Assembly: GCF_022698165.1 (NCBI RefSeq)
Contig: NZ_JALDAY010000002.1
Span: forward strand, 1-64,000
DNA from: Streptomyces cylindrosporus
GTDB taxonomy: Bacteria; Actinomycetota; Actinomycetes; Streptomycetales; Streptomycetaceae
Direction: 5' to 3'
Length of the DNA stretch: 64,000 bases
Shown here: one piece after another, positions 1-7,308 of the stretch
Layout: each line of letters opens with the position of its first letter
How positions within the stretch are numbered: the first letter of the stretch is position 1
Made by a program: the position numbers and the translations under genes
The notes under the pieces: model-generated
Told to the model about the DNA's origin: nothing
The model's database searches: none
The model's input: only the letters and a program-made list of their open reading frames with translations

Positions 1-739
1 AGTCGCTGCCCGCGACGAAGATGTGCGTGGTGACCGGGGCGTGTCCCTCGGCCGAGGCGATGAAGTGGATGTGGGCCGGGCGGTAGGGGTGACGACCGGT
101 GGCCTTGAGCAGGTCGCCGACCGGGCCGTCCGTCGGGATGGGATACGGGCTCGGCACACAGGTCCGGAACCAGAAGCGGCCCTCCGCGTCGGCCGTGAAC
201 AGTCCGCGCCCGTTGCCCGGGGGCTGTACGTCGGGGCGCTGGACGTCGTAGAAGCCGTTGCCGTCGGCCTGCCAGACGTCGACCTCCGCGCCCGGCAAGG
301 GAGTTCCGTCCCTGGAGAGGACCCGGCCGCTGACCACGCAGGGTTCGCCTCCGCCCACCAGGTCGATGTCCGCGCCGAGTTCCCGGACCGGGGACTCGGT
401 CATGTGGAAGGGGCCGAGGACCGTCGACTCGGTGGCGCCGGGGGCCCGGTCGCCGTTGATCGTCTCGACGAGCATCGACAGGCCGAGCACGTCCGACAGG
501 AGGATGAACTCCTGGCGGGTGTCCGTGCAGGTCTGCCCGGTCGCGGTGAGGAAGCCGACCGCCCGCTCCCACTCCCGCTGGGTGAGCCGGGTCTCGCGGG
601 CGAAGGCGTGCAGATGGCGGATCAGGCCGGTGAGCAGCTCGCGCAGACGCGGGTCGGTGGTGCCGGCCAGGCTGCTCACGGCCTCGTCGGTGACCGTCGT
701 GTCCATGGCGTCCATGGCGTCCGTGGCGTCCGTGGTCAT
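1..739 (-). CDS. Intradiol ring-cleavage dioxygenase, 3' end beyond window
   Basis: The leftward reading frame starts at ATG 739, with GGAAGGAG 6 bases upstream, and runs off the left edge with no stop after 246 codons. The N-terminal helical region (TQREWERAVGFL, VLGLSMLVETIN) followed by TESTVLGPFHM and the beta-sandwich segments SGRVLSRDGTPLPGAEVDVWQ and HPYRPAHIHF is typical of catechol or hydroxyquinol 1,2-dioxygenases. These non-haem Fe(III) enzymes open aromatic diols between the hydroxyls. Family iron ligands are two Tyr and two His; the Tyr in GNGFYDVQ, the Tyr in RHPYRPAHIH and both His of HIHF are visible. A 9-base tandem repeat at the 5' end (about 703-735) encodes a DAM/DAT run and offers three in-frame ATGs, so the exact start is uncertain. 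It is last of three leftward genes, 25 bases after its neighbour. Substrate cannot be fixed from the visible part; hydroxyquinol is my best guess. Confidence 0.85.
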   Translation of the reverse strand, partial: MTTDATDAMDAMDTTVTDEAVSSLAGTTDPRLRELLTGLIRHLHAFARETRLTQREWERAVGFLTATGQTCTDTRQEFILLSDVLGLSMLVETINGDRAPGATESTVLGPFHMTESPVRELGADIDLVGGGEPCVVSGRVLSRDGTPLPGAEVDVWQADGNGFYDVQRPDVQPPGNGRGLFTADAEGRFWFRTCVPSPYPIPTDGPVGDLLKATGRHPYRPAHIHFIASAEGHAPVTTHIFVAGSD

Positions 740-764
740 GTCGGCTCCTTCCCGGGTTCGTCGG

Positions 765-1358
765 TCAACCGAACCAGACGAGGAGCCGTACGTGCTCGTC
801 GCCGTGCCTGGCCGCCAGCTCCCGCATGGTTCGCCACACCTGTGCCCAGCATCCCTCGTCGGGCGGTGCGAGGAGCCGCGCCGTGGGCACCACGGGCCGG
901 TAGACGGCGCCGTCCAGGTGGACCTCGCCGCCGGGTGGCCATTCGGGCGGGGCGAGCAGGAGGTCCCCGCCGAAGGTGGCGGCGGCGGCCTCGCGCAGGC
1001 CCGGTGTCACCCGTACGAGATCCTCGCCTTCCCGGTCTCTGCGCAGCGCGCGGTTCCAGGCGGGACCGGCGGCGAGCGGCTCGTCCCAGTCGACCGCGGC
1101 GACCTCGGGCCAGGTCGCGTACGTATGGCTGTGCTGCCAGTCGCCGACAGCCGCCTCCCGCGTCGCCTCCGAGATGTCCTGCGGCAGCCCGCGGGCGGCG
1201 AACAGCGGGCGCTGGACGTCGCCCGTTCCGCGCACGCCGAAGAGGCACTCCCAGGCGTCGTAGTCCCGCGGCGGCCGGAAGTCCAGCAGATCGGCCTCCA
1301 ACTGCCAGTGTCCGTCGGCCGATCGGCACTCGATGACACCGTCGATGTCCGTCCCCAC
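765..1358 (-). CDS. Conserved hypothetical protein, 197 aa
   Basis: I do not recognise a named family. The frame opens at GTG 1358 (protein begins MGTDIDGVIEC), with a weak TAGGG upstream. A GTG at 1403 overlapping the stop of the upstream gene is an alternative that would add 15 residues. The protein is soluble and rich in Trp and Arg, with no signal peptide or membrane segment, and has charged segments such as AAVDWDEPLAAGPAWNRAL. Strong third-position GC supports coding, while the competing frame 736-1365 gives an Arg-rich low-complexity product. It sits between a membrane protein and the dioxygenase on the same strand, probably co-transcribed. Confidence 0.7.
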   Translation of the reverse strand: MGTDIDGVIECRSADGHWQLEADLLDFRPPRDYDAWECLFGVRGTGDVQRPLFAARGLPQDISEATREAAVGDWQHSHTYATWPEVAAVDWDEPLAAGPAWNRALRRDREGEDLVRVTPGLREAAAATFGGDLLLAPPEWPPGGEVHLDGAVYRPVVPTARLLAPPDEGCWAQVWRTMRELAARHGDEHVRLLVWFG

Positions 1359-1399
1359 GGCGCATGACCCTACGGCAAGTCGGGCCGTCTCGGGACCGA

Positions 1400-1912
1400 T
1401 CACTTGATGACCGCGTTCGCGACGACCACGACCACGCCGAGCAAGGCGTCCACCGCGCCGATGAGCAGGGCGGCCGGCCAGGGGCGGTGCGACCGGCGGG
1501 CGGTCACCAGGCCCAGTGCGAACAGCAGGACGATGTTCAGGACGAACGCCGCGTACTCCACGCCGTTGGGCGGCCACCAGCCCCAGCCCGCCCCCGCGAG
1601 CAGCAGCACGGTCGGCAGCACCGCCGTGACCAGGGGCCACTCGTCGACGAGGGTGTGCAGGGCGTCCCAGCGGCGGTGCGGCTCGCGCTCGGCGATGTAG
1701 TGGGCGTAGCCGTGCGCGAGGGCGGAGGCCAGAGCGGTCACCAGCAGCCACAGGGCGTCGTAGCGGCGGCTGGCCCGGGAGGTGTGGCCGTACTGGGTGA
1801 GCGCGGCGACCATGGAGCAGGCGAGTACGGAGCCGTAGACCCCGCCGAAGAGCACGGCCTCACGCGTGTCGTGCTGCCGTGGCTCGCGGGCGGCCGTGGT
1901 GGTCTGCGCCAT
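1400..1912 (-). CDS. Small polytopic membrane protein, 170 aa
   Basis: Starts at ATG 1912 (MAQTTTAAREP), with GGAAGG 1 to 2 bases closer than ideal but clear; a longer frame to 1990 has no ribosome site. About five hydrophobic segments span nearly the whole protein, with short polar loops. Conserved-looking blocks are GGVYGSVLACS, AHGYAHYIAERE, DEWPLVTAVLP and LGVVVVVANAVIK. The same blocks occur in the protein at 42217-42747 (GGVYGSMLAAS, GHVHAQL, DEWPIVKAAVP, LGLLIIVLKIF), so the two are paralogues. No catalytic residues are evident. It heads a three-gene leftward group. Function unknown. Confidence 0.8.
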   Translation of the reverse strand: MAQTTTAAREPRQHDTREAVLFGGVYGSVLACSMVAALTQYGHTSRASRRYDALWLLVTALASALAHGYAHYIAEREPHRRWDALHTLVDEWPLVTAVLPTVLLLAGAGWGWWPPNGVEYAAFVLNIVLLFALGLVTARRSHRPWPAALLIGAVDALLGVVVVVANAVIK

Positions 1913-2034
1913 GCCTTCCACGATCACCCGGCACCGGCCGGGCCGCCAGTCGCGACGGAGTGTCCTCCCACCTGCGCCGATACCGCACACAGTGTCGACG
2001 GCCGATCGCCTGTCGGGCTCGTTAGGGTCGGCGC

Positions 2035-2379
2035 ATGACCCACAGCTTCGTAGTGCACATCCCCGACGCCGAGCTCGAACCCGAGCCGCTCGCCCCCGAG
2101 CAGATCGTCTCCGGCACGCCGGAGGTGACCGGGAAGGTCGTCTGGGAGTCGGCGGACGGGAAGCAGATCCGCGGCGTCTGGCAGATCACGCCGGGCGTCG
2201 TCACCGACACCGAGGCGGACGAGCTGTTCGTGGTGATCAGCGGGTCGGCGACGATCGAGGTCGAGGGCGGGCCGACCCTGACGGTCGGCCCCGGGGACAT
2301 GGCGGTGCTGCGCGAGGGCGACCGTACGACGTGGACGGTGCACGAGACGCTGCGGAAGGCGTACGCCATCAATCTGTGA
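2035..2379 (+). CDS. Cupin-domain protein, 114 aa
   Basis: A single small cupin of the DUF861/EutQ-like (cupin_3) type. The start is ATG 2035 (MTHSFVVHIPD). The fold signature is VWQITPGVV, then DELFVVISGSATIEVEGG, and GPGDMAVLREGDRTTWTVHETLRKAY. This group usually conserves the trailing W-x-V-x-E-x-L-R-K motif, which is present. Such proteins are small metal or ligand binders of uncertain role, so no reaction can be assigned. It stands alone on the + strand and its last 11 bases overlap the tail of the convergent gene ending at 2369. Confidence 0.85.
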   Translation: MTHSFVVHIPDAELEPEPLAPEQIVSGTPEVTGKVVWESADGKQIRGVWQITPGVVTDTEADELFVVISGSATIEVEGGPTLTVGPGDMAVLREGDRTTWTVHETLRKAYAINL

Positions 2380-2980
2380 GCAGCCCGATGCCCTTGGTCA
2401 GGGCGTCGACGACGGACTGCGGCGGCTCGTCGGGGACGCCCGGTCGCCATCCTTGACGCCGGGTGCGGGCGGTGAGCGGGAGTTCCACCTGGACGCCGCC
2501 TCCGCGGGTCAGGTTCACCGGGTTCCTGGAGTGCAGGCCGCGCAGGTTGACGGGGATCTCCTCCAGGTCCGTGACCGTGTGGAACTCGGGGTGCAGGGCG
2601 GTCATGCCGGAGGCCAGCAGGTGCGCGGCGGGCCGGTTGGCGCCGCCGAGGAAGATGGCCCGGGGTGTCGCCCGGCGCATGTGGCCGTGCAGGGAGACCG
2701 TGACCGCCACGTGGGACAGGAAGACCCGCAGCAGTTCGCAGTGGGCCACGGCCATGCGCGGCGACGGGATGTGCACCGGCGCCGGCTTGCCCGGCTGGGT
2801 GAAGACCAGGCTGGTGGCGCCGCACCGCTCGGCCACGGAGCGCGCGAGTTCGGCCGTACCGCCCTCGTTGCTGCCGTGCAGGGCCAGCAGTCCGACCTCG
2901 CCGCCCGTGGTCAGGGTGGCGAGCAGGCGCACCCCCTCGATCTCCACCTCTTCGGTTCTCGTCGTCACTCGCCGTCCCAT
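2369..2980 (-). CDS. Poly-gamma-glutamate hydrolase family protein (DUF867-like)
   Basis: About 203 aa. Blocks LLALHGSNEGGTAELARSV, VTVSLHGHMRR and AIFLGGANRPAAHLL match the phage-derived poly-gamma-glutamate hydrolase (PghP/DUF867) family. These are zinc-dependent carboxypeptidase-like amidases; the His and Glu of HGSNEGG and the His pair of HGHMRR are the likely metal or active-site residues. No signal peptide is seen. ATG 2980 (MGRRVTT) is chosen; GTG 2968 forms a GTGA overlap with the upstream regulator stop and is an equally good start. Either way translation is coupled to the LacI gene. Its 3' end overlaps the convergent cupin gene by 11 bases. The link to the regulator is positional only. 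Confidence 0.75.
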   Translation of the reverse strand: MGRRVTTRTEEVEIEGVRLLATLTTGGEVGLLALHGSNEGGTAELARSVAERCGATSLVFTQPGKPAPVHIPSPRMAVAHCELLRVFLSHVAVTVSLHGHMRRATPRAIFLGGANRPAAHLLASGMTALHPEFHTVTDLEEIPVNLRGLHSRNPVNLTRGGGVQVELPLTARTRRQGWRPGVPDEPPQSVVDALTKGIGLLTD

Positions 2981-4011
2981 CGACTCGTCGCCTGCGGTGG
3001 CATGTTGTACGGCGTGACCACCTGGATCGCGGACGGCAGGGTGGGTCCGGCGGGCGGCAGGGCGCCGTGTGCGCGCATGACGATGTGGCAGGCCTCGCGC
3101 ATGTCCTGGCGCAGGTCGTGGTGGAGGACGGCGGAGAGGCGGTGCTCGCGCAGCAGGCGGGTGTTGTCGTGGTCGAGGTCGTGCGCGACGAACACGGCGC
3201 ACTCGCGGCCGAGTTCCTCGAAGGCGCGCAGGGTGGCGATGTTGCCGCCGCCGATCGAGTACACGGCCCGGATGGCGGGGTCGCGCCGCAGAGCGGCCCG
3301 GACGAGCTCGTACTGGGTGGCGTCCAGGCCCTGGCCCTCGGCTATCTCGACCAGGGTGCGCTCCGGGTGGAGGTGGCGCATGGCACTGCGGAAGCCCATC
3401 TCGCGCTCCTCCTCGTTGCGGAAGAAGCCGCTGCTGAGGCTGGTCAGCACGTTGCCGGGACGGTCGCCGAGCCACTGGCCCATGAGGTACGCGGCGGTCG
3501 CGCCGGCGGCCCGGTTGTCGATGCCGACATAGCCGAGCCGCGGGGTCGCGGGCAGGTCGGTGACGAGGGTGACGACCGGGATGCCCGCGTCGGTGAGGCG
3601 GCCGACGGCGGCCGCGACCTCGGGCACGTCCGGGGCCTTGAGGATCACGCCCTGGGAGCCGCGCCGCGCGATCCGGTCGAGCGTCCGGGTCAGCTCCGGC
3701 ACCGGGCCAGTCTCCCGGAAGTGGAAGCGCGAGCGCACGACGGCCGGGTGCAGGGCCGGCAGCTCGGCCTCCAGGGCCGCCCGTACGGCGGTGGAGAACC
3801 GGTCGGGCGTCTGCATCACGATGTCGATCATGAACGTACGGCCCACCAGCCGGACCTGGGTGCGCTGCCGGTCGAGGTCGGCGATCGCCTGCTGGACCTC
3901 CCGCGCGGTGCTCTCGCGGACCCCGCCCCTGCCGTTGAGCACCCGGTCGACGGTCGCCTCGCTCAGACCTGCCTGACGTGCGATCTCCCGGATCGGGAAG
4001 GGGTGCCCCAT
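2965..4011 (-). CDS. LacI-family transcriptional regulator
   Basis: 348 aa from ATG 4011 (MGHPFPIREIA), with AAGGAG 8 bases upstream. The N-terminal helix-turn-helix is REIARQAGLSEATVDRVLNG (residues about 7-26), followed by a periplasmic-binding-protein-like effector domain with ligand-pocket-like blocks GSQGVILKAPD, LGYVGIDNRAAG and IGGGNIA. It is divergent from the PhyH-SDR-Idh operon starting at 4140. The 128-base gap contains TTTGTACTGACA, a motif repeated in the divergent iol promoter near 17.2 kb. I infer a repressor of this catabolic regulon with a sugar or cyclitol effector; the effector is not visible from sequence. Confidence 0.9.
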   Translation of the reverse strand: MGHPFPIREIARQAGLSEATVDRVLNGRGGVRESTAREVQQAIADLDRQRTQVRLVGRTFMIDIVMQTPDRFSTAVRAALEAELPALHPAVVRSRFHFRETGPVPELTRTLDRIARRGSQGVILKAPDVPEVAAAVGRLTDAGIPVVTLVTDLPATPRLGYVGIDNRAAGATAAYLMGQWLGDRPGNVLTSLSSGFFRNEEEREMGFRSAMRHLHPERTLVEIAEGQGLDATQYELVRAALRRDPAIRAVYSIGGGNIATLRAFEELGRECAVFVAHDLDHDNTRLLREHRLSAVLHHDLRQDMREACHIVMRAHGALPPAGPTLPSAIQVVTPYNMPPQATSRWDGE

Positions 4012-4063
4012 GGGCCGGCTCCTTGAGGGGTTTTTGATGGCCGCCTGCTGGTTGTTCGACGGG

Positions 4064-4075
4064 TTTGTACTGACA
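4064..4075 (+). promoter_or_regulatory. Putative operator of the inositol regulon, site A
   Basis: TTTGTACTGACA lies in the lacI / PhyH divergent gap; with the next base it forms the dyad TTGTnnnnACAA. The same pattern appears as TTTGTTAAGACA at 17243-17254 and as TTTGTACTTACA on the minus strand at 17277-17288. Placement and repetition suggest a regulator binding site. The protein that binds is inferred, most simply the LacI protein encoded next door. Confidence 0.5.
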
Positions 4076-4139
4076 AGAATGGCAGCGCGGCCCCGACCTG
4101 TCACCGGTGCCGCCGGTACCTCCCCCAGAAGGGACGACG

Positions 4140-5303
4140 ATGTCCTCCACCTCCGTACGACGCCGTGCGTGGCTGTCCGAGCGGGACTGTGACCTCGCCG
4201 ACTTCCGTGAACTCGTCGAGCGGACCACCGACCTCGCCGACTACCCGTACGCCTCCGCGGTGGAGGGCAACGCCCTGGTCTACGACAGCGAGCGGCTGCG
4301 CAAGGCGGAGCCGCGGGCGGTGCAGGCCGAGCTGGTGCAGGCCCTCGCGGACGGGCCCGGCATCGTGGTCTTCCGGGGCGCCTTCCCCGACCACCCGGTC
4401 GTCGACCGGCTCAGCGCCGTCTTCGACGCCCTGATCGCCGAGCAGCGGGCCTCGGGCGCCACCGCCGGTGACCACTTCGCCAGGCCGGGCGCCAACGACC
4501 GGGTGTGGAACGCGCTGGAGAAGGCCGCCCTGTACGACCCCGAGGCGTTCGCCGACTACTACGCCAACGACATCCTGGCGCTGGTCTCGGCGGCCTGGCT
4601 CGGCCCCGGCTACCAGGTCACCTCGCAGGTCAACGTGGTCAACCCGGGCGGACAGGCGCAGACCGTGCACCGCGACTACCACCTGGGCTTCCTCACCAAC
4701 CCGGTCGCCGCCGCCTACCCGGCCCACGTCCACCTGCTCTCCCCCGTGCTCACCCTCCAGGGCGCGGTCGCCCACTGCGACATGCCCGTCGAGACGGGGC
4801 CGACGATGTACCTCCCGCACTCCCAGAAGTACGAGCCCGGCTATCTCGCCTGGCGACTGCCCGAATTCCAGGCCTACTTCGACGCCCACCACGTCCAGCT
4901 CCCCCTCGCCAAGGGTGACGCGGCCTTCTTCAACCCGGCGCTGTTCCACGCGGCCGGCACCAACCGCTCAGCGGACGTCCGGCGCATGGCCAACCTGCTC
5001 CAGGTGTCCTCCGCCTTCGGGCGGGCCATGGAGACGGTGGACCGCGAGGCCGTCGCCAACGCCGTCTTCCCCGCGCTCCTCAAGCGCAGGTCCGAGGGCG
5101 TCGGCGAGGACTGGCTGGAGCGTGTGATCGCCGCGAGCGCCGAGGGCTACCCCTTCCCCACCAATCTCGACAGCGACCCGCCGGTCGACGGACTCGCCCC
5201 GCCCTCCCAGGCGGACACGGTCCGGCGCGCGCTCGGCGAGAACTGGACTCCCGCGGCCCTCCGGGCCGAGTTGCGGGCCGGCGCCGAACGCCGGGAAAGC
5301 TGA
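4140..5303 (+). CDS. Phytanoyl-CoA dioxygenase (PhyH) family oxygenase
   Basis: 387 aa from ATG 4140, with AGAAGGG 6 bases upstream. An Fe(II)/2-oxoglutarate oxygenase of the PhyH type. The metal triad is visible as H-x-D in TVHRDYHLGF and the distal His in PALFHAAGTNRS; the downstream Arg (ADVRRMANLLQ) fits 2-oxoglutarate binding. VFRGAFPDHPVV near residue 75 is the usual N-terminal block. First gene of a rightward unit with an SDR (17 bases on) and an IolG-like dehydrogenase, divergent from the LacI gene. Context suggests hydroxylation of a cyclitol- or sugar-derived metabolite; the substrate is unknown. The longer frame from 4107 lacks a ribosome site. Confidence 0.85.
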   Translation: MSSTSVRRRAWLSERDCDLADFRELVERTTDLADYPYASAVEGNALVYDSERLRKAEPRAVQAELVQALADGPGIVVFRGAFPDHPVVDRLSAVFDALIAEQRASGATAGDHFARPGANDRVWNALEKAALYDPEAFADYYANDILALVSAAWLGPGYQVTSQVNVVNPGGQAQTVHRDYHLGFLTNPVAAAYPAHVHLLSPVLTLQGAVAHCDMPVETGPTMYLPHSQKYEPGYLAWRLPEFQAYFDAHHVQLPLAKGDAAFFNPALFHAAGTNRSADVRRMANLLQVSSAFGRAMETVDREAVANAVFPALLKRRSEGVGEDWLERVIAASAEGYPFPTNLDSDPPVDGLAPPSQADTVRRALGENWTPAALRAELRAGAERRES

Positions 5304-5319
5304 AAGGACCCTCCACGTC

Positions 5320-6096
5320 ATGGGACTTCTCGACGACAAGGTCGTGCTCGTCAACGGCGGCAGTCAGGGCGTCGGTGCCGCCATCGCGCGGGCCGCGGTC
5401 CGCGAGGGCGCGGTCGTGGCCGTGACCGGCCGGCGTCCGGGGCCGGGCGAGGACCTGGTGGCCGAGCTGACGGCGTCCGGCGGCAAGGCGATGTTCATCC
5501 GCGCCGACCTCGCCGACGCCGAGCAGGCGCGGACCGCCGTGGGTGACGTCGTCGCCGCGTACGGGCGGATCGACTGCCTGGTCAACTCCGCCGGGCTCAC
5601 CTCGCGCGGCACGCTGCTCGACACCACGCCCGAGCTGTTCGACCAGCACATCGCGATCAACCTGAAGGCGCCGTTCTTCGCCATGCAGGCCGCGGTCGCG
5701 GACATGGTCTCCCGCAGATCGCCCGGCACGGTCGTCAACATCATCACCTCCTCGGCGCACGGCGGGCAGCCCTTCCTCGCCCCGTATGTCGCCGCGAAGG
5801 CCGGCCTGATGGGCCTGACCCGCAACGCCGCGCACGCCCACCGCTGGGACCGGGTGCGGATCAACGGCCTCAACATCGGCTGGACCGACACCGAGGGCGA
5901 GGACTCGACCCAGAAGACCTTCCACGACGCCGACGACGACTGGCGCGAGGAGGCCGCCGCGAAGCTGCCGATGGGCAAGCTCGGCCAGCCGGACGAGATC
6001 GCCGACTTCGTGGTCCTCCTGCTGTCGGAGCGCTCGGGCGTGGTGACGGGTTCGGTGATCGACTGGGACCAGAACGTACTCGGCGGACTCGACTAG
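5320..6096 (+). CDS. Short-chain dehydrogenase/reductase (SDR)
   Basis: 258 aa, start ATG 5320 with AAAGGACC upstream. The N-terminal NAD(P) motif is VNGGSQGVG, a classical TGxxxGxG variant with Gly-Gly-Ser. NSAG occurs near residue 90, and the catalytic Ser (NIITSSAHGG) and YxxxK (YVAAKAG) are in place. The C-terminal IDWDQNVLGG replaces the usual VDGG motif. It lies between the PhyH oxygenase and an IolG-like dehydrogenase and is probably co-transcribed with both. It would oxidise or reduce a polyol or ketose intermediate; the substrate is not defined. Confidence 0.88.
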   Translation: MGLLDDKVVLVNGGSQGVGAAIARAAVREGAVVAVTGRRPGPGEDLVAELTASGGKAMFIRADLADAEQARTAVGDVVAAYGRIDCLVNSAGLTSRGTLLDTTPELFDQHIAINLKAPFFAMQAAVADMVSRRSPGTVVNIITSSAHGGQPFLAPYVAAKAGLMGLTRNAAHAHRWDRVRINGLNIGWTDTEGEDSTQKTFHDADDDWREEAAAKLPMGKLGQPDEIADFVVLLLSERSGVVTGSVIDWDQNVLGGLD

Positions 6097-6145
6097 GACA
6101 GGCCCTAGCCCCGCCGCTGCAACAACATCAAGGAGCTGCACCCTC

Positions 6146-7150
6146 ATGCGTATCGGAATCCTCGGCCTCGGCCGCATCGGCGCCTTCCACGCCGAGACCC
6201 TCTCCGGACTCGACGCGGTCGAGTCGCTGGTGCTCACCGACCCGTTCGCGGACGCCGCCAAGTCGGCCGCGGAGCGGTTCGGCGGCGAGGTCGTGGACTC
6301 GCCCCAGGCCCTGCTGGCGGCCGGTGTCGACGGCATCGTGATCGCCGCCGCGACGGACGCCCACCCCGGCCTCATCCTGGCCGGCGTGGAGGCCGGCATC
6401 CCCGTCTTCTGCGAGAAGCCCGTCGCGAGGACGATGGCCGAGGGCGTGCAGGTGCTCAAGGCGGTCCAGGGCACGGACGTACCGATCCAGATCGGCTACA
6501 ACCGCCGCTTCGACACCGGTTTCGTCAACGCCCGCGCGGCTGTGCAGAGCGGTGAGCTGGGCAAGCTGCACACCGTGCGCTCGACCACCCTGGACCCGGC
6601 TCCCCCGCCGGCCGCGTACATCGCCGCCTCCGGCGGCATCTTCCGCGACTGCTCCGTCCACGACTTCGACATCATCCGCTGGGTGACCCGCCGCGAGGTC
6701 GTCGAGGTGTACGCCGTCGGCGGCAACCGCGGCGCCGAGTACATCAAGGACGCGGGTGACGCCGACACCACCGGCGCGATCCTCACCCTCGACGACGGCA
6801 CCATCGCCGTGGTCTCCAACTCCCGCCACAACGCCCGGGGTTACGACGTCCGCATGGAGATCCACGGCTTCGAGGACTCCATCGCCGTCGGCCTGGAGGA
6901 CAAGCTCCCGCTGCGCTCGGTCGAGCCCGGCGTGACCTTCCCGGCCGGCACCCCGCACGACTTCTTCATGGACCGGTTCACCGCGGCCTACCGCGCCGAA
7001 CTCACCGCGTTCACCGAGGTCGTGGCCGGGAGGAGCCCCTCGCCGTGCACGGTCGAGGACGCGCTGGAGGCCGGCTGGATCGCCGACGCGTGCACGCTGT
7101 CGCTGCACGAGCACCGGCCGGTGACCATCGCCGAGGTCCGCACCGCCTGA
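6146..7150 (+). CDS. Gfo/Idh/MocA oxidoreductase, probable inositol 2-dehydrogenase
   Basis: 334 aa, ATG 6146 with AAGGAGCTG upstream. Rossmann motif GLGRIG at the N-terminus, the EKP block (PVFCEKPVART, residues about 90-100) and the catalytic stretch IFRDCSVHDFDIIRW with the Asp and His typical of myo-inositol 2-dehydrogenase (IolG). This enzyme would oxidise myo-inositol or an isomer to the inosose with NAD+. It ends the 4140-7150 unit, which is closed by a strong hairpin at 7166-7210. Another IolG-like gene lies at 12133, so isomer or substrate specificity may be split between them. Family assignment is firm; exact substrate is inferred. Confidence 0.88.
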   Translation: MRIGILGLGRIGAFHAETLSGLDAVESLVLTDPFADAAKSAAERFGGEVVDSPQALLAAGVDGIVIAAATDAHPGLILAGVEAGIPVFCEKPVARTMAEGVQVLKAVQGTDVPIQIGYNRRFDTGFVNARAAVQSGELGKLHTVRSTTLDPAPPPAAYIAASGGIFRDCSVHDFDIIRWVTRREVVEVYAVGGNRGAEYIKDAGDADTTGAILTLDDGTIAVVSNSRHNARGYDVRMEIHGFEDSIAVGLEDKLPLRSVEPGVTFPAGTPHDFFMDRFTAAYRAELTAFTEVVAGRSPSPCTVEDALEAGWIADACTLSLHEHRPVTIAEVRTA

Positions 7151-7165
7151 CGGGTGCCCACAGTC

Positions 7166-7210
7166 CTCGTGTTCCGGGCACGGACCGGCCTCCGGTGCCC
7201 GGAACACGAG
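7166..7210 (+). terminator. Intrinsic terminator-like hairpin
   Basis: A perfect 16-bp stem (7166-7181 pairing with 7195-7210) around a 13-base loop, 15 bases after the stop of the Gfo/Idh gene at 7150. There is no obvious U-tract, as is common in Streptomyces. It should end the PhyH-SDR-Idh transcript. Confidence 0.8.
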
Positions 7211-7308
7211 TGTGCGAACCATCACGTTGCTCTGGTCGGCCACGCCGACGGGATCTCCGGGTACGAGCATGGGACCCCGCCGACCGGATCTGCCGAGGAG
7301 CAACGCGC

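Noticed and set aside
23..1367. Two long rightward frames at the left edge
   Set aside because: Both products are Arg/Gly/Pro-rich low complexity and lie opposite a clear dioxygenase and the 765-1358 gene; they are antisense shadows of GC-rich codons.
2369..4228. A single 619-residue leftward frame spanning two genes
   Set aside because: Only the last part (from 2980) resembles a family; the rest is an out-of-frame reading through the LacI gene.
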